Of a stretch of 64,000 nucleotides of DNA, positions 52,580 to 61,534 are shown piece by piece. The translations under genes were made by a program, and so were the position numbers. The stretch is from Arminella tubonensis. Lineage in GTDB: Bacteria > Pseudomonadota > Alphaproteobacteria > Rhizobiales > Rhizobiaceae. The notes under the pieces were generated by a model. That model made no database searches. It worked only from the letters and a program-made list of their open reading frames with translations, and was not told the DNA's origin. Every line of letters starts with the position of its first letter. Position 1 is the first letter of the stretch. The stretch spans positions 54,493 through 118,492 of the forward strand of contig NZ_PCDP01000061.1 in NCBI RefSeq assembly GCF_003240585.1. The letters are read 5' to 3'.

Positions 52580-53542
52580 CTATCCGGGAACAGCAAGCAG
52601 CAGCGATAGAAAGAGGCCGCCGAAGATAAACGCGCCGACTTTATTGTTCGATTTGAACAAAGTCAGGCATTGCGCGCCGTCATTGATGTCGAGCACCAGG
52701 ATCTGGTAGGCGAACATGCCGCCGGCGATCAGAAGACCGAGATAGGCGAAGACCCCTGCCCCCGCCATTGCAAAGGCAATCAGCATCAATATGAGCGTGA
52801 CGCCGTAGAGACCGACCAGCCAGATGCGGGTCTTGTCGCCAAATAGCCGTGCCGTCGAGCGAACGCCGATGAGTTCGTCGTCCTCCTTGTCCTGATGGGC
52901 GTAAATGGTGTCGTAGCCGATGGTCCAGAGGATGGATGCTGCGTAAAGCACCACGGCGGCCAGCGAAAGACGACCGAAGATGCCAGCCCAGCCCATCAGC
53001 GCGCCCCAGGAAAAAGCAAGGCCGAGGAAAAACTGCGGCCAATCGGTGAAGCGCTTGGCAAAGGGATAGAGAGCGACGATGCCAAGGGACAACACGCCGA
53101 GGATGACCGTGAACCAGTTGAACTGCAGCAGGACAAAGAGCCCGACCAGCGCCTGGAGGCCGACGAATATCTTGGCCTGACGGCGGCTGACCCGGCCGGA
53201 AGGGAGCGGGCGGGACCGTGTCCGCGCCACCTCCATATCGATTTTGTAATCGACGATGTCGTTATAGGTGCATCCGGCGCCACGCATGGCGACGGCGCCG
53301 ACGAAATAGAGCAGGAGGTGATAGACGAGCAGCTGGCCGACGAAGAGGCCGGCCTGCGATGCCGCGTCCGCGGCAAGGGTTGCCGACCAGAAGCAGGGCC
53401 ACATCAACAGCTGCCATCCGATCGGCCGGTCCCAGCGGGCTAGCTGCGCATAGGGCCAGAGACCGGGGGGAAGCACGCGGTAGACCCAGTTTCCGGAAGG
53501 CGCGTCGGCGACGCGGCCATTGATATCGCCAGTGTTTTGCAT
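52580..53542 (-). CDS. ubiA: 4-hydroxybenzoate polyprenyltransferase
   Basis: Integral membrane prenyltransferase of 320 residues that joins the polyprenyl tail to 4-hydroxybenzoate in ubiquinone synthesis. The first aspartate motif N94-D-x2-D-x3-D102 (NDIVDYKID) and the second, DTIYAHQDKEDD, bind the Mg-diphosphate; RPLPSG follows the first motif as usual. About eight hydrophobic helices are evident. ATG 53542 is used because it gives MQNTGDINGR, whereas an upstream start would add 12 residues without support. Confidence 0.95.
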   Translation of the reverse strand: MQNTGDINGRVADAPSGNWVYRVLPPGLWPYAQLARWDRPIGWQLLMWPCFWSATLAADAASQAGLFVGQLLVYHLLLYFVGAVAMRGAGCTYNDIVDYKIDMEVARTRSRPLPSGRVSRRQAKIFVGLQALVGLFVLLQFNWFTVILGVLSLGIVALYPFAKRFTDWPQFFLGLAFSWGALMGWAGIFGRLSLAAVVLYAASILWTIGYDTIYAHQDKEDDELIGVRSTARLFGDKTRIWLVGLYGVTLILMLIAFAMAGAGVFAYLGLLIAGGMFAYQILVLDINDGAQCLTLFKSNNKVGAFIFGGLFLSLLLAVPG

Positions 53543-53606
53543 GGGCAAGTAGTAGCGAGCGCCACCGGCAAAGGTCAAGCGGCGGCGCCGACGCGCCGCC
53601 GATTTC

Positions 53607-54416
53607 TCAATTCAGCGTGAAATTGAACTTGTAGGTGGCCGAGACACCGACGAGCAGCTGGTTGCGATCGCCCCGCTGCTTGACGAGGCTGCTGTCGGCG
53701 GCCGGGCCCTGCAGTCGGCTATATTCGATAAACGAGCTGGCGCTGAGGTTTTGCGTCGCCTGCCAGGTGAGCGCTCCGCCGACGCCGAGAGACTTCAGGC
53801 CGCCGCCCGGATTATAGCGGCTGAGACCGCTTGCCGCCGATTCGCTGGCGTTGACGCCGTAATAGGTGTCGAAATAATCGCTCGTCGCCCATGTGGCGCG
53901 CGGGCCGCCCGACAGGCGCAGGTTGGGCGCGATATCGGTGAATGCATCGATCGCCGTGTCCGCGACCAGGCCGCTATGGGCCCGAATGCCCTGGCGGAGT
54001 TCGGCACGGGCGCGCAGCCAATCGGTCGGGTAGACTTCAACGAAACCGCCGACTTCCGCGCCCCATTTGACGGGCTTCAGGCCTTTCAGCTCATGACCGT
54101 CGCCGGAATCGCGGCTAGGCACGAATTTGCCGACGATGCCGGCCCGGATCGCGCCGGTGTCGAGCAGCGAAAAGGACGGGTTGTCATTTCGAGAGGTGAA
54201 GCGCGGTCCTGCCCCCTGTTTGCCGAAGGAGATCAGCGGGGCGAACTGCAGCTTGTTATGCTTGCTGCCCTCGAACTTCGGCCCGGAGAAACCGGCGGCG
54301 CCGACGCTTAGATACCAATCGCCCGACCACCATGAGTGGCTCTGCTGGGCGCTGGCCATCGTCGCGGAGGCCAACAGGAGACTGAGAGAAAGAAACGAAG
54401 AGGACTTCGAAAACAC
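53607..54416 (-). CDS. MipA/OmpV family outer membrane protein
   Basis: Protein of 269 residues with a signal peptide (1-23, ending ASA). The mature part shows the alternating pattern of a beta-barrel and ends in an aromatic strand (VGVSATYKFNFTLN), as expected for outer-membrane insertion. Segments such as WYLSVGAAGFSGPKFEGSKHNKLQFAPLIS, WGAEVGGFVEVYP and LRARAELRQGI fit the MipA/OmpV family, some of whose members scaffold peptidoglycan synthases. GTG 54416 is the start. Confidence 0.88.
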   Translation of the reverse strand: MFSKSSSFLSLSLLLASATMASAQQSHSWWSGDWYLSVGAAGFSGPKFEGSKHNKLQFAPLISFGKQGAGPRFTSRNDNPSFSLLDTGAIRAGIVGKFVPSRDSGDGHELKGLKPVKWGAEVGGFVEVYPTDWLRARAELRQGIRAHSGLVADTAIDAFTDIAPNLRLSGGPRATWATSDYFDTYYGVNASESAASGLSRYNPGGGLKSLGVGGALTWQATQNLSASSFIEYSRLQGPAADSSLVKQRGDRNQLLVGVSATYKFNFTLN

Positions 54417-54649
54417 GGATAATACCCCACAATACGCAATACAAAAGAGCCGCCATGAGCGATGGCGCCTGCCCGCAACTCACCTGTCCGATCCTTCAGA
54501 CGTAATTGGTTTGCTAACCCTGTGACGGATAATCTGGACAGGTGCTCAAAATGTTCGGAAATCGAAAACAAAGGATTAAGAGCACGTCCAATGTTTTGCG
54601 AATCCGAGCAGCGGCGGGGCATTTATCCAACGAGCGACCCTGGCGCGCG

Positions 54650-55051
54650 CTATTCAGGGAAATGATAGACCACGTCGGCGAAGCAGCCTGTCGGGAAAAC
54701 GTAGAAAAGCTTGAGAGCGACCGTTCCCTCGTTGCGCAATCCATGCTCGGCATTGCCGGGTATGAATACCGCAGAGCCGGCGGTCACAACCGTCTCGCTT
54801 CCCTCGAGCATCATGATGCCGGTGCCTTCGGTGATGAAATAGATCTCAGGCTCGGCATGCCGATGCATTTGCAGCGCGCCGCCGCCGGGCGCGAGTTCGG
54901 CAATGCCGGCGCTCATGCTGTCCGTCGGGGTTATGTCGCTGCTGAAGAGCGTGTGCCACGAAACGCTGCCGTGCACCGGATCATTCCACTCTTCCCGCGG
55001 CCGCTCGGCGGCGCTTGTGATGACCGGCTGCGTCAGTTTTGTCATGGTCAT
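54650..55051 (-). CDS. Single-domain cupin protein
   Basis: Protein of 133 residues from the ATG at 55051. Cupin motif 1 is MHRHAEPEIYFITEGTGIMML and motif 2 VFIPGNAEHGLRNEG, giving the metal-binding His/His/Glu/His set. The C-terminal FYVFPTGCFADVVYHF is seen in small cupins related to DMSP-lyase-like or dioxygenase proteins, but the function is unknown. Three starts in frame (GTG 55057, ATG 55051, ATG 55045) are possible; GGAAA spacing favours 55051. It follows the cyclopropane-fatty-acid synthase gene by 27 bases on the same strand. Confidence 0.82.
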   Translation of the reverse strand: MTMTKLTQPVITSAAERPREEWNDPVHGSVSWHTLFSSDITPTDSMSAGIAELAPGGGALQMHRHAEPEIYFITEGTGIMMLEGSETVVTAGSAVFIPGNAEHGLRNEGTVALKLFYVFPTGCFADVVYHFPE

Positions 55052-55078
55052 GGTCACTTTCCGGATTGGTCCAATTTC

Positions 55079-56338
55079 TCAGAAGAGGATCTTCTCAAGC
55101 GGCGTCCTGGTCGCTTCGAATTCCTTCAGCTTGGCTTCCCGCTCCTCGATGTAGTTTCGGTGGTCGGGAACGGCGAACTGGTTCTTCGATAGCTGTATCT
55201 GGAAAATGAAAAGCTCGTCCCAGCGGAAGCCCATTTCGGAGCCGGCGAGATAGAATTCCCACATGCGGAAGAAGCGCTCGTCGTAAAGCGCGACCGCCTC
55301 TTCCTTGCGAGCGACAAAGCGCTGGCGCCAGTGGCGGAGCGTATGCGCATAGTGCATCGGCAGGATCTCGACGTCCTTGACCAGGAGCCCGGCTTTCTCC
55401 AGCGGCGGCAGTGTCTCGCCGACCGAGGGAATGTAGCCGCCCGGGAAAATATACTTCTCGATGAAGGCGTTGGTCGCGAAGCTCGGCTTCGGGCGGCCGA
55501 TCGAATGCAGCACCATGACGCCGTTATCGTCGAGCAGTTCGGCCACCTTGCGGAAGAACTTGTCGTAGTTGCCGATACCGACATGCTCGAACATGCCGAC
55601 CGAGACGATGCGGTCGAACTTCTGACCGGTCATGTAGCGGTAGTCCTGCAGCTCGAAACGGACGCGATCGGACAGCCCGCGCTTGGCGGCGCGTTCGCGG
55701 GAGATCTTCAGCTGTTCTTCGCTGAGCGTGATGCCGGTGAAGTCGATGCTCGGCTCCGACTCGGCCAGGTACATGCCCATACCGCCCCAGCCGGAGCCGA
55801 TTTCCAGCACCTTCTGTCCCGGCTCCACCTGCAGTTTGGCCGCGATGTGACGCTTCTTGGCCAGTTGTGCCTCATCGAGGCCGATGCCAGGCGGCACGAA
55901 ATAGGCGCAGGAATACTGCCAGTCCTCGTCGAGAAAGAGGTCGAAGAGCTTGGCGGACAGGTCGTAGTGATGGGCAACGTTGTGCTTGTTGCGGTTGATC
56001 GGCATCCGGCTCTTCAGCTGCTGGATGGCGATGCGGCCGACCAGCAAGGCGGCCATGCGGACATCGAAGATTTCGTTGGTGGTGTTCCGCTTTACCAGCG
56101 AGAGGAAATCATAGATGTCCCCCTCCTCAAGGATAAACCGTCCATCCATATACATTTCGCCGAGCTTCAAGGTCGGATCGCGCCCGATCGCGTCCTCCGC
56201 CTGCTGATCGGCCACGCGTACCGCCACCAGCGGCCCCGAACCGTCGCCGAAGACGTGGGTGTCGCCAGATGCAAGGGTCAGCTTCAGCGAACCCGTCCGG
56301 ACGATTTTTTTGACGATTGTATAGAGTGCCGACGCCAT
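55079..56338 (-). CDS. cfa: Cyclopropane-fatty-acyl-phospholipid synthase
   Basis: SAM-dependent enzyme of 419 residues that adds a methylene bridge to the cis double bond of membrane phospholipid acyl chains, a stress and stationary-phase adaptation in rhizobia. The N-terminal domain holds GEMYMDGRFILEEGDIYDFL; NVAHHYDLSAKLFDLFLDEDWQYSCAYF is the family signature; SAM motif VLEIGSGWGGMGMYLAE and FDRIVSVGMFEHVGIGNY follow. ATG 56338 is preferred over an extension starting at 56401. Rhizobia may have several copies; this one is probably co-transcribed with the cupin gene. Confidence 0.93.
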   Translation of the reverse strand: MASALYTIVKKIVRTGSLKLTLASGDTHVFGDGSGPLVAVRVADQQAEDAIGRDPTLKLGEMYMDGRFILEEGDIYDFLSLVKRNTTNEIFDVRMAALLVGRIAIQQLKSRMPINRNKHNVAHHYDLSAKLFDLFLDEDWQYSCAYFVPPGIGLDEAQLAKKRHIAAKLQVEPGQKVLEIGSGWGGMGMYLAESEPSIDFTGITLSEEQLKISRERAAKRGLSDRVRFELQDYRYMTGQKFDRIVSVGMFEHVGIGNYDKFFRKVAELLDDNGVMVLHSIGRPKPSFATNAFIEKYIFPGGYIPSVGETLPPLEKAGLLVKDVEILPMHYAHTLRHWRQRFVARKEEAVALYDERFFRMWEFYLAGSEMGFRWDELFIFQIQLSKNQFAVPDHRNYIEEREAKLKEFEATRTPLEKILF

Positions 56339-56482
56339 GGACGCCTCGCATATGATGACATGACTGTAACGGGACTTTAGCGCCTCCTTGTTTGCTGGCA
56401 AGCTTACGAAATGGTACCAAATGGTACGCTGGCAACAAGTTTGCCGGAGTGTGACATTCTTGCAATCACCAATGCTAAGTAT

Positions 56483-58792
56483 TTATTTTCGTTTAAGGGC
56501 ATCCGCCAGCGCCGCGCCGAAACTTCCCTGAGACTGGGGCTTCGGCTGGCTTTCGCGTCTGGGCGCGACATTGCGCATGGCAGCAGCGTCGCGCTGTTCA
56601 CGTGGCGGCGGCGGCGTCGCGGCATCGCCGTCCTTGCGCATGGTCAGGGCGATCCGCTTTCGCTTGGCATCGATCTCGACGACACGGACTTTCACCACGT
56701 CACCGGCCTTGACCACCTCGTGCGGGTCCTTGACGAAGCGATCGGCCAGCTGAGACACATGCACCAAACCGTCCTGGTGGACGCCTATGTCGACAAATGC
56801 GCCGAAAGCCGCGACATTCGTGACGGTTCCTTCCAGCAGCATGCCGGGCTTGAGGTCAGCGATTTCGTTGATGCCGTCGGCAAATGTGGCCGTCTTGAAG
56901 CTCGGGCGCGGGTCGCGGCCGGGCTTCTCCAGCTCGGCGATGATGTCGCGCACCGTCGGCGGGCCGAACCGTTCGTCGACGAAGGCGCGGGGGTCGATGG
57001 CCTTGAGGCTGGCGCTATCGCCCATCACGGTTCGAAGATCGCGTCCGCAGGCAGCGACGATCTTCTTGGCGACGCCGTAGGCCTCCGGATGGACCGACGA
57101 GGCGTCGAGCGGTTCCTTGCCGCCTGTTATCCTCAGGAAGCCGGCGCATTGCTCGAAGGTGCGCTGGCCCAGCCGGGCGACCTTCAGGAGATCGCGGCGG
57201 GTCTCAAAACGGCCGGCATCGTCGCGATAGCGGACGATGGCATCGGCGATCGACGGTCCAAGGCCGGAGACGCGGGCAAGCAGCGGGATGGATGCCGTGT
57301 TGAGATCGACGCCCACGGCATTCACGGCGTCTTCCACGACCGCGTCCAGCGAGCGCGAGAGCTTCTGCTGGTCGACGTCGTGCTGATATTGGCCGACGCC
57401 GATCGATTTCGGTTCGATCTTCACAAGTTCCGCCAGCGGGTCCTGCAGGCGCCGGGCGATGGAGACGGCGCCGCGCAGCGAGACGTCAAGACCGGGAAAT
57501 TCGAGCGCCGCGGTCTCGGAGGCCGAATAGATCGAGGCGCCGGCTTCCGACACGATGACCTTGGTTGGCTTCGGGGCCGGAAGATCGGCCAGCATGTCGG
57601 CCACCAGCTTCTCCGTCTCGCGGCTGCCGGTGCCGTTGCCGATGGAGATCAGCTCGACCTTGTGCTTGCGGACCAGGGCCGCAAGCGTTGCCTGGGTGCC
57701 GCTGACGTCGTTGCGCGGCGGGAACGGATAGACCGTGGTCGTCTCCAGAAGCTTGCCGGTCGCATCGACGATCGCGACCTTGACGCCGGTGCGGATGCCG
57801 GGATCGAGGCCCATGGTGGCGCGGGAGCCGGCGGGGGCTGCAAGCAGCAGATCCTTGAGATTGCGGGCAAAGACCCGGATCGCCTCTTCCTCCGCCCGCT
57901 CGCGCAGGTCACGCATCAGGTCGAGCGAGAGGGACATCGAAAGCTTGACCCGCCACGCCCAGCTCGCAACCTCCATCAGCCAGCGATCGCCGGGCTTCTG
58001 GCTGCCGATCTCATAGGCCGTGGCGATCATCCGCTCGACCGGCTTCGAGGGCGAGGCAATGTCGGTATCGACCTCGATCGTCAGCGTCAGGAACTCCTCG
58101 TTCCAGCCGCGCAGCATGGCGAGCGCGCGATGGCCCGGAACGGTTGCCCAGCGCTCGGTCTGATCGAAGTAGTCGGAAAACTTGGCACCGGCCTCCTGCT
58201 TGCCGTCCACGACCTTGGCGCGCAAGGTTGCGTTCTGCTTCATGTATGTCCGGAGCCTGCCAAGGAGATCGGCGTTTTCGGCAATCCCTTCGGCAACGAT
58301 ATCGCGGGCGCCTTCGAGCGCCGTCTTCACGTCAGCCACGTCGGCGGTGATATAACCCTCGGCAAGCACTGCCGGCTCCCGGGCGCGGTCCGCCAGAATG
58401 GCTTCGGCGAGCGGCCCGAGGCCGCGTTCGCGAGCGATCTCGGCGCGGGTGCGGCGCTTCTGCTTGTAGGGCAGGTAGAGATCCTCGAGCTCCGCCTTGG
58501 TGACAACGCCGGCGATCCTCTTCATCAGCTCGTCGGTCATCTTGCCCTGGCTGGCAATTGAATCGACGATCGAAGCGCGGCGTGCTTCGAGTTCGCGCAA
58601 ATAGACCAGTCTCTCGGCGAGCGTACGCAGCTGGGTATCGTCCAATCCGCCGGTCACCTCCTTGCGATAACGCGCGATGAACGGCACGGTCGAACCTTCG
58701 TCAAGAAGCTCGATGGCGGAGACCACCTGGTTGGGCCGTGCATTGATCTCGGCGGAAATGATTGCGGAGAGGGAGCGGATATCTGCGGCCAT
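56483..58792 (-). CDS. tex: Tex family transcription accessory protein
   Basis: Protein of 769 residues. The all-helical N-terminal part contains GSTVPFIARYRKEVTGGLDDTQLR and LEDLYLPYKQKRRTRAEIARERGL. A YqgF-like RNase-H fold follows (GLDPGIRTGVKVAIVD), then helix-hairpin-helix repeats (ARVSGLGPSIADAIVRYRDDAGRF), and a C-terminal S1 RNA-binding domain (GMLLEGTVTNVAAFGAFVDIGVHQDGLVHVSQ-type sequence, about residues 635-710). Tex binds nucleic acid and affects transcription and translation quality control. ATG 58792 starts MAADIRSLSAIIS. It is divergent from purD. Confidence 0.96.
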   Translation of the reverse strand: MAADIRSLSAIISAEINARPNQVVSAIELLDEGSTVPFIARYRKEVTGGLDDTQLRTLAERLVYLRELEARRASIVDSIASQGKMTDELMKRIAGVVTKAELEDLYLPYKQKRRTRAEIARERGLGPLAEAILADRAREPAVLAEGYITADVADVKTALEGARDIVAEGIAENADLLGRLRTYMKQNATLRAKVVDGKQEAGAKFSDYFDQTERWATVPGHRALAMLRGWNEEFLTLTIEVDTDIASPSKPVERMIATAYEIGSQKPGDRWLMEVASWAWRVKLSMSLSLDLMRDLRERAEEEAIRVFARNLKDLLLAAPAGSRATMGLDPGIRTGVKVAIVDATGKLLETTTVYPFPPRNDVSGTQATLAALVRKHKVELISIGNGTGSRETEKLVADMLADLPAPKPTKVIVSEAGASIYSASETAALEFPGLDVSLRGAVSIARRLQDPLAELVKIEPKSIGVGQYQHDVDQQKLSRSLDAVVEDAVNAVGVDLNTASIPLLARVSGLGPSIADAIVRYRDDAGRFETRRDLLKVARLGQRTFEQCAGFLRITGGKEPLDASSVHPEAYGVAKKIVAACGRDLRTVMGDSASLKAIDPRAFVDERFGPPTVRDIIAELEKPGRDPRPSFKTATFADGINEIADLKPGMLLEGTVTNVAAFGAFVDIGVHQDGLVHVSQLADRFVKDPHEVVKAGDVVKVRVVEIDAKRKRIALTMRKDGDAATPPPPREQRDAAAMRNVAPRRESQPKPQSQGSFGAALADALKRK

Positions 58793-58982
58793 ATGATTCT
58801 CTTCATTCCAAATAAGCGTTGCGGGACCATAGCCAGACAACAAGGCAAGGCAATGTTTCGATGAGGCGCCCGAAGCCCGGTTCCACAGGATTTGCCCTTG
58901 ACCTTTTGAGCCTTGCTCCTTAACCGCCAGACATCGGGAATAATCGGCAACGCGCAATGAGAGGCGCGTCGAGAGGCAAGCC

Positions 58983-60254
58983 ATGAAAGTTCTGTTGATC
59001 GGATCCGGCGGACGCGAACATGCTCTTGCCTGGAAGCTCGCGCAATCGCCGCTTCTGACGGAATTCTACGCAGCCCCGGGCAATCCCGGCATTGCCGAGC
59101 ACGCTACGCTCATCGACGTGAATACGGAAGACCATGACGCCATAGCAGTGGTCTGCCGGGAGAGGGCTATCGACTTCGTCGTCGTGGGACCCGAGGCGCC
59201 GCTGGTGGCCGGCCTTGCCGACAGGCTGCGCGCCGATGGCATCGCCGTCTTCGGGCCTTCGGCCGCCGCCGCCCAGCTCGAGGGGTCCAAGGGCTTCACC
59301 AAGGACATCTGCGCCCGCTACGGCATTCCGACCGGCGCCTACCAACGGTTCAGCAATGCTCCTGCGGCCAAGGCCTATATCCGTGCCGAGGGCGTGCCCA
59401 TCGTCGTCAAGGCAGACGGGCTGGCCGCCGGCAAGGGCGTCACGGTTGCGATGACTGTCGAGGAGGCGCTCGCCGCCGTCGACGACTGCTTCGAAGGCGC
59501 GTTCGGCGAGGCCGGCGCCGAAGTGGTGATCGAGGCCTATCTCGACGGAGAGGAGGCGAGCTTCTTCTGCCTCTGCGACGGAACGCACGCTTTGGCGCTG
59601 GCAACGGCACAGGACCACAAGCGCGTCGGCGACGGCGATACCGGGCCGAATACCGGCGGCATGGGCGCCTATTCGCCGGCTCCTGTGATGACGCCCGACA
59701 TGGTCGAACGCACGATGAAGGAAATCATCGAGCCGACCATGCGCGGCATGGCCGAAAGCGGCTACCCCTTTTCCGGCGTGTTCTTCGCCGGCCTGATGAT
59801 CACGGCAAAGGGGCCGGAACTGATCGAATACAACGTCCGCTTCGGCGACCCGGAATGCCAGGTCCTGATGATGCGGCTGAAAAGCGACCTGCTGCCGCTG
59901 CTTTTCGCCTGCGCCAACGGTACTCTCGACAAGGCCGTGGCCGTCTGGAGCGACGATGCGGCGCTGACCGTGGTGCTGGCATCGAACGGCTATCCCGGCG
60001 CCTACGCCAGGAATACGCCGATCGCGTCCCTGCCTGGGGATACCGAAGACGCCAAGGTGTTCCACGCTGGCACAGCCCTCAAGGACGGCGTACTCGTTGC
60101 GACCGGCGGGCGCGTTCTCAATGTCACGGCGACTGGCGCAAGCGTCGGCGAGGCACAGAAGCGAGCCTATGCCCTTGTGGACCGGGTTCGGTGGGACAAC
60201 GGCTTTTGTCGCCGCGATATCGGCTGGCAGGCCGTTGCGCGCGAAAAAGCATAA
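58983..60254 (+). CDS. purD: Phosphoribosylamine-glycine ligase (GAR synthetase)
   Basis: ATP-grasp enzyme of 423 residues, second step of de novo purine synthesis, joining glycine to 5-phosphoribosylamine. It has the N-terminal VLLIGSGGREHALAWKLAQSP, the FGPSAAAAQLEGSKGFTKDICARY stretch, VKADGLAAGKGV in the ATP-grasp domain, QDHKRVGDGDTGPNTGGMGAYSPAP, the Mg site EYNVRFGDPECQVL, and a C-terminal GGRVLNVTATGASVGEAQKRAY. ATG 58983 overlaps no other gene and the length is normal. Confidence 0.98.
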   Translation: MKVLLIGSGGREHALAWKLAQSPLLTEFYAAPGNPGIAEHATLIDVNTEDHDAIAVVCRERAIDFVVVGPEAPLVAGLADRLRADGIAVFGPSAAAAQLEGSKGFTKDICARYGIPTGAYQRFSNAPAAKAYIRAEGVPIVVKADGLAAGKGVTVAMTVEEALAAVDDCFEGAFGEAGAEVVIEAYLDGEEASFFCLCDGTHALALATAQDHKRVGDGDTGPNTGGMGAYSPAPVMTPDMVERTMKEIIEPTMRGMAESGYPFSGVFFAGLMITAKGPELIEYNVRFGDPECQVLMMRLKSDLLPLLFACANGTLDKAVAVWSDDAALTVVLASNGYPGAYARNTPIASLPGDTEDAKVFHAGTALKDGVLVATGGRVLNVTATGASVGEAQKRAYALVDRVRWDNGFCRRDIGWQAVAREKA

Positions 60255-60373
60255 GAGGCGACCTATTTTCTGTCTCAAAACGCTGTTTTCGCTAAATCTT
60301 TACCTATTCCTCTGACGGGATGGAAAGGAAGGACCGCTATCGTCTGCTCAACATCGAGAGACGGAGTAGGTTC

Positions 60374-60790
60374 ATGCGCCACATCATCCTGACTGCAGCA
60401 TTCGCGCTCGTTAGCGGCGGCGCCATGGCAGGCTCCTTCCAGTCCATGGAAAGCCTGCCAGCTGGCCACAGCAGCATCAGTATCGTGTCGAAAAGCTGCG
60501 TGGACTGCCCTGCGCCCAAGGAGATCGAGGTGGCGAAGCGGCAGTATGTGGTGCCAACGTTGAAGGCCGGTACGCAAACGACCGAGGTCCGCACCATCAA
60601 CGGCGAGCGGAAAGTGGTTCGCACCGAGGCATGGCTCGGCGGCTCACCTGTTGTAATGGTCTCCAACCCCTCGCCCGAAGCGCTTGCCGCTGCAGACATG
60701 CCGACCGATGGTATTGACGCAACCGCGACAGCTGCTCTGCCGCCGACGCCGAAGCCGCTCGATCTCTCCGGTTTCGAACTGCGGCAGTAA
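60374..60790 (+). CDS. HPE1-like domain secreted protein
   Basis: Protein of 138 residues with a clear signal peptide (1-19, ending GAMA). The mature region has SCVDCPAPKEIEVAKRQYVVPTLKAGTQTTEVRTINGERKVVRTEAWLGGSPVVMVS, with a C-x2-C pair, and a disordered C-terminus rich in Ala, Thr and Pro. I recognise this as what annotation pipelines call the plant virulence effector HPE1-like domain, named after a Liberibacter protein; orthologues are common in free-living and symbiotic Rhizobiaceae, so a true effector role is not implied. ATG 60374. A strong terminator follows. Confidence 0.72.
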   Translation: MRHIILTAAFALVSGGAMAGSFQSMESLPAGHSSISIVSKSCVDCPAPKEIEVAKRQYVVPTLKAGTQTTEVRTINGERKVVRTEAWLGGSPVVMVSNPSPEALAAADMPTDGIDATATAALPPTPKPLDLSGFELRQ

Positions 60791-61158
60791 GCACTCAAAG
60801 TTCCCTGCCCCACCCGACCAAAGTTTCGGTCGACGGGGGTTCGTCGCAAGACGAACCAATGCGCCCCTGAAGAGAAGCAGGGGCGCATTTGCGTTTGGGG
60901 GTTGGCAAAGGGAGGCAGCGTGAAGGTTGCTCACCCTCTCGTTGCCCTTGTGACTTTCATTGGCCTTGGGTGAATTCCGCCCGCCCATAGATCCGGAACG
61001 CGCTCCCGGCTGCCAATAATCAGCCTATTCCTTCGCTTCGCTCAGCAGCAAAAATATCTTCCTGCAAATCGACTTTCATTGCCGAATACCGGCCGATTGA
61101 CAGTTATGGTTGTGGCTAATATTGCAGGGTCCAGTAAATTCTTCAATCGGAGGTATGC
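60791..61158. other. Intergenic region after the HPE1-like gene
   Basis: 368 bases. It holds the terminator at 60858-60889 and, further on, the promoter and ribosome region for the gene at 61159. A 17-codon hydrophobic frame at 60920-60973 has a ribosome site but no other support. Nothing else is evident. Confidence 0.4.
60858..60889 (+). terminator. Intrinsic terminator of the HPE1-like gene
   Basis: AATGCGCCCCTG and CAGGGGCGCATT form a perfect 12-bp stem with an 8-base loop, about 70 bases beyond the stop, followed by TTGCGTTTG. Confidence 0.82.
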
Positions 61159-61518
61159 GTGAAGTTTTCTGCGATTCTTGTTCTTTTGATTGGTGTCGCC
61201 ACTCCCGCCGTGGCTGCAGAAACTGACCACACCTACACCTGGTCGAAGGCGCAGTGGGGTTACTACAAAAATCAACTCAGTGACCCTGAGGTCTACAACC
61301 GGACGGTTGACAGTTGTAAAAGCCAGCCCGCCACAGAGGAGGCTCTGCAAAAACTTTCAGTTGTCATGCATGTGCCGAAATCGGCGGTGAAACAGGAGTA
61401 TTGCCGACGCACGCTCAAGGCATACGCGTCGGGGACGGTCACTTACGACGAATACCTGACTTACAGAACCACGCATGTGGCATCGAAGAGTCTCACCAGG
61501 GCCATTCAGGGGCACTAG
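61159..61518 (+). CDS. Small secreted hypothetical protein
   Basis: Protein of 119 residues starting at GTG 61159, preceded by GGAGG (61150-61154 region). Residues 1-20 form a signal peptide (ILVLLIGVATPAVAA). The mature part has two cysteines (DSCKSQPA and QEYCRRTLK), which could form a disulfide, and ends TYDEYLTYRTTHVASKSLTRAI. I do not recognise the family. It converges with the cyclase gene, with 16 bases between stops. Confidence 0.7.
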   Translation: MKFSAILVLLIGVATPAVAAETDHTYTWSKAQWGYYKNQLSDPEVYNRTVDSCKSQPATEEALQKLSVVMHVPKSAVKQEYCRRTLKAYASGTVTYDEYLTYRTTHVASKSLTRAIQGH

Positions 61519-61534
61519 CGGCGGCAAATACCAC

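Noticed and set aside
56411..58561. 716-codon open frame on the plus strand across tex
   Set aside because: It mirrors tex codon by codon, a known artefact of high-GC codon usage; its composition is Arg/Gly/Leu-rich with no recognisable domain, while tex on the other strand is complete.
58920..60278. 452-codon minus-strand frame opposite purD
   Set aside because: Antisense shadow of a complete purD; no family resemblance.
60920..60973. 17-codon hydrophobic ORF with a GGGAGG ribosome site (GTG start)
   Set aside because: Too short and with no conservation evidence; it lies behind a terminator and resembles a chance frame.
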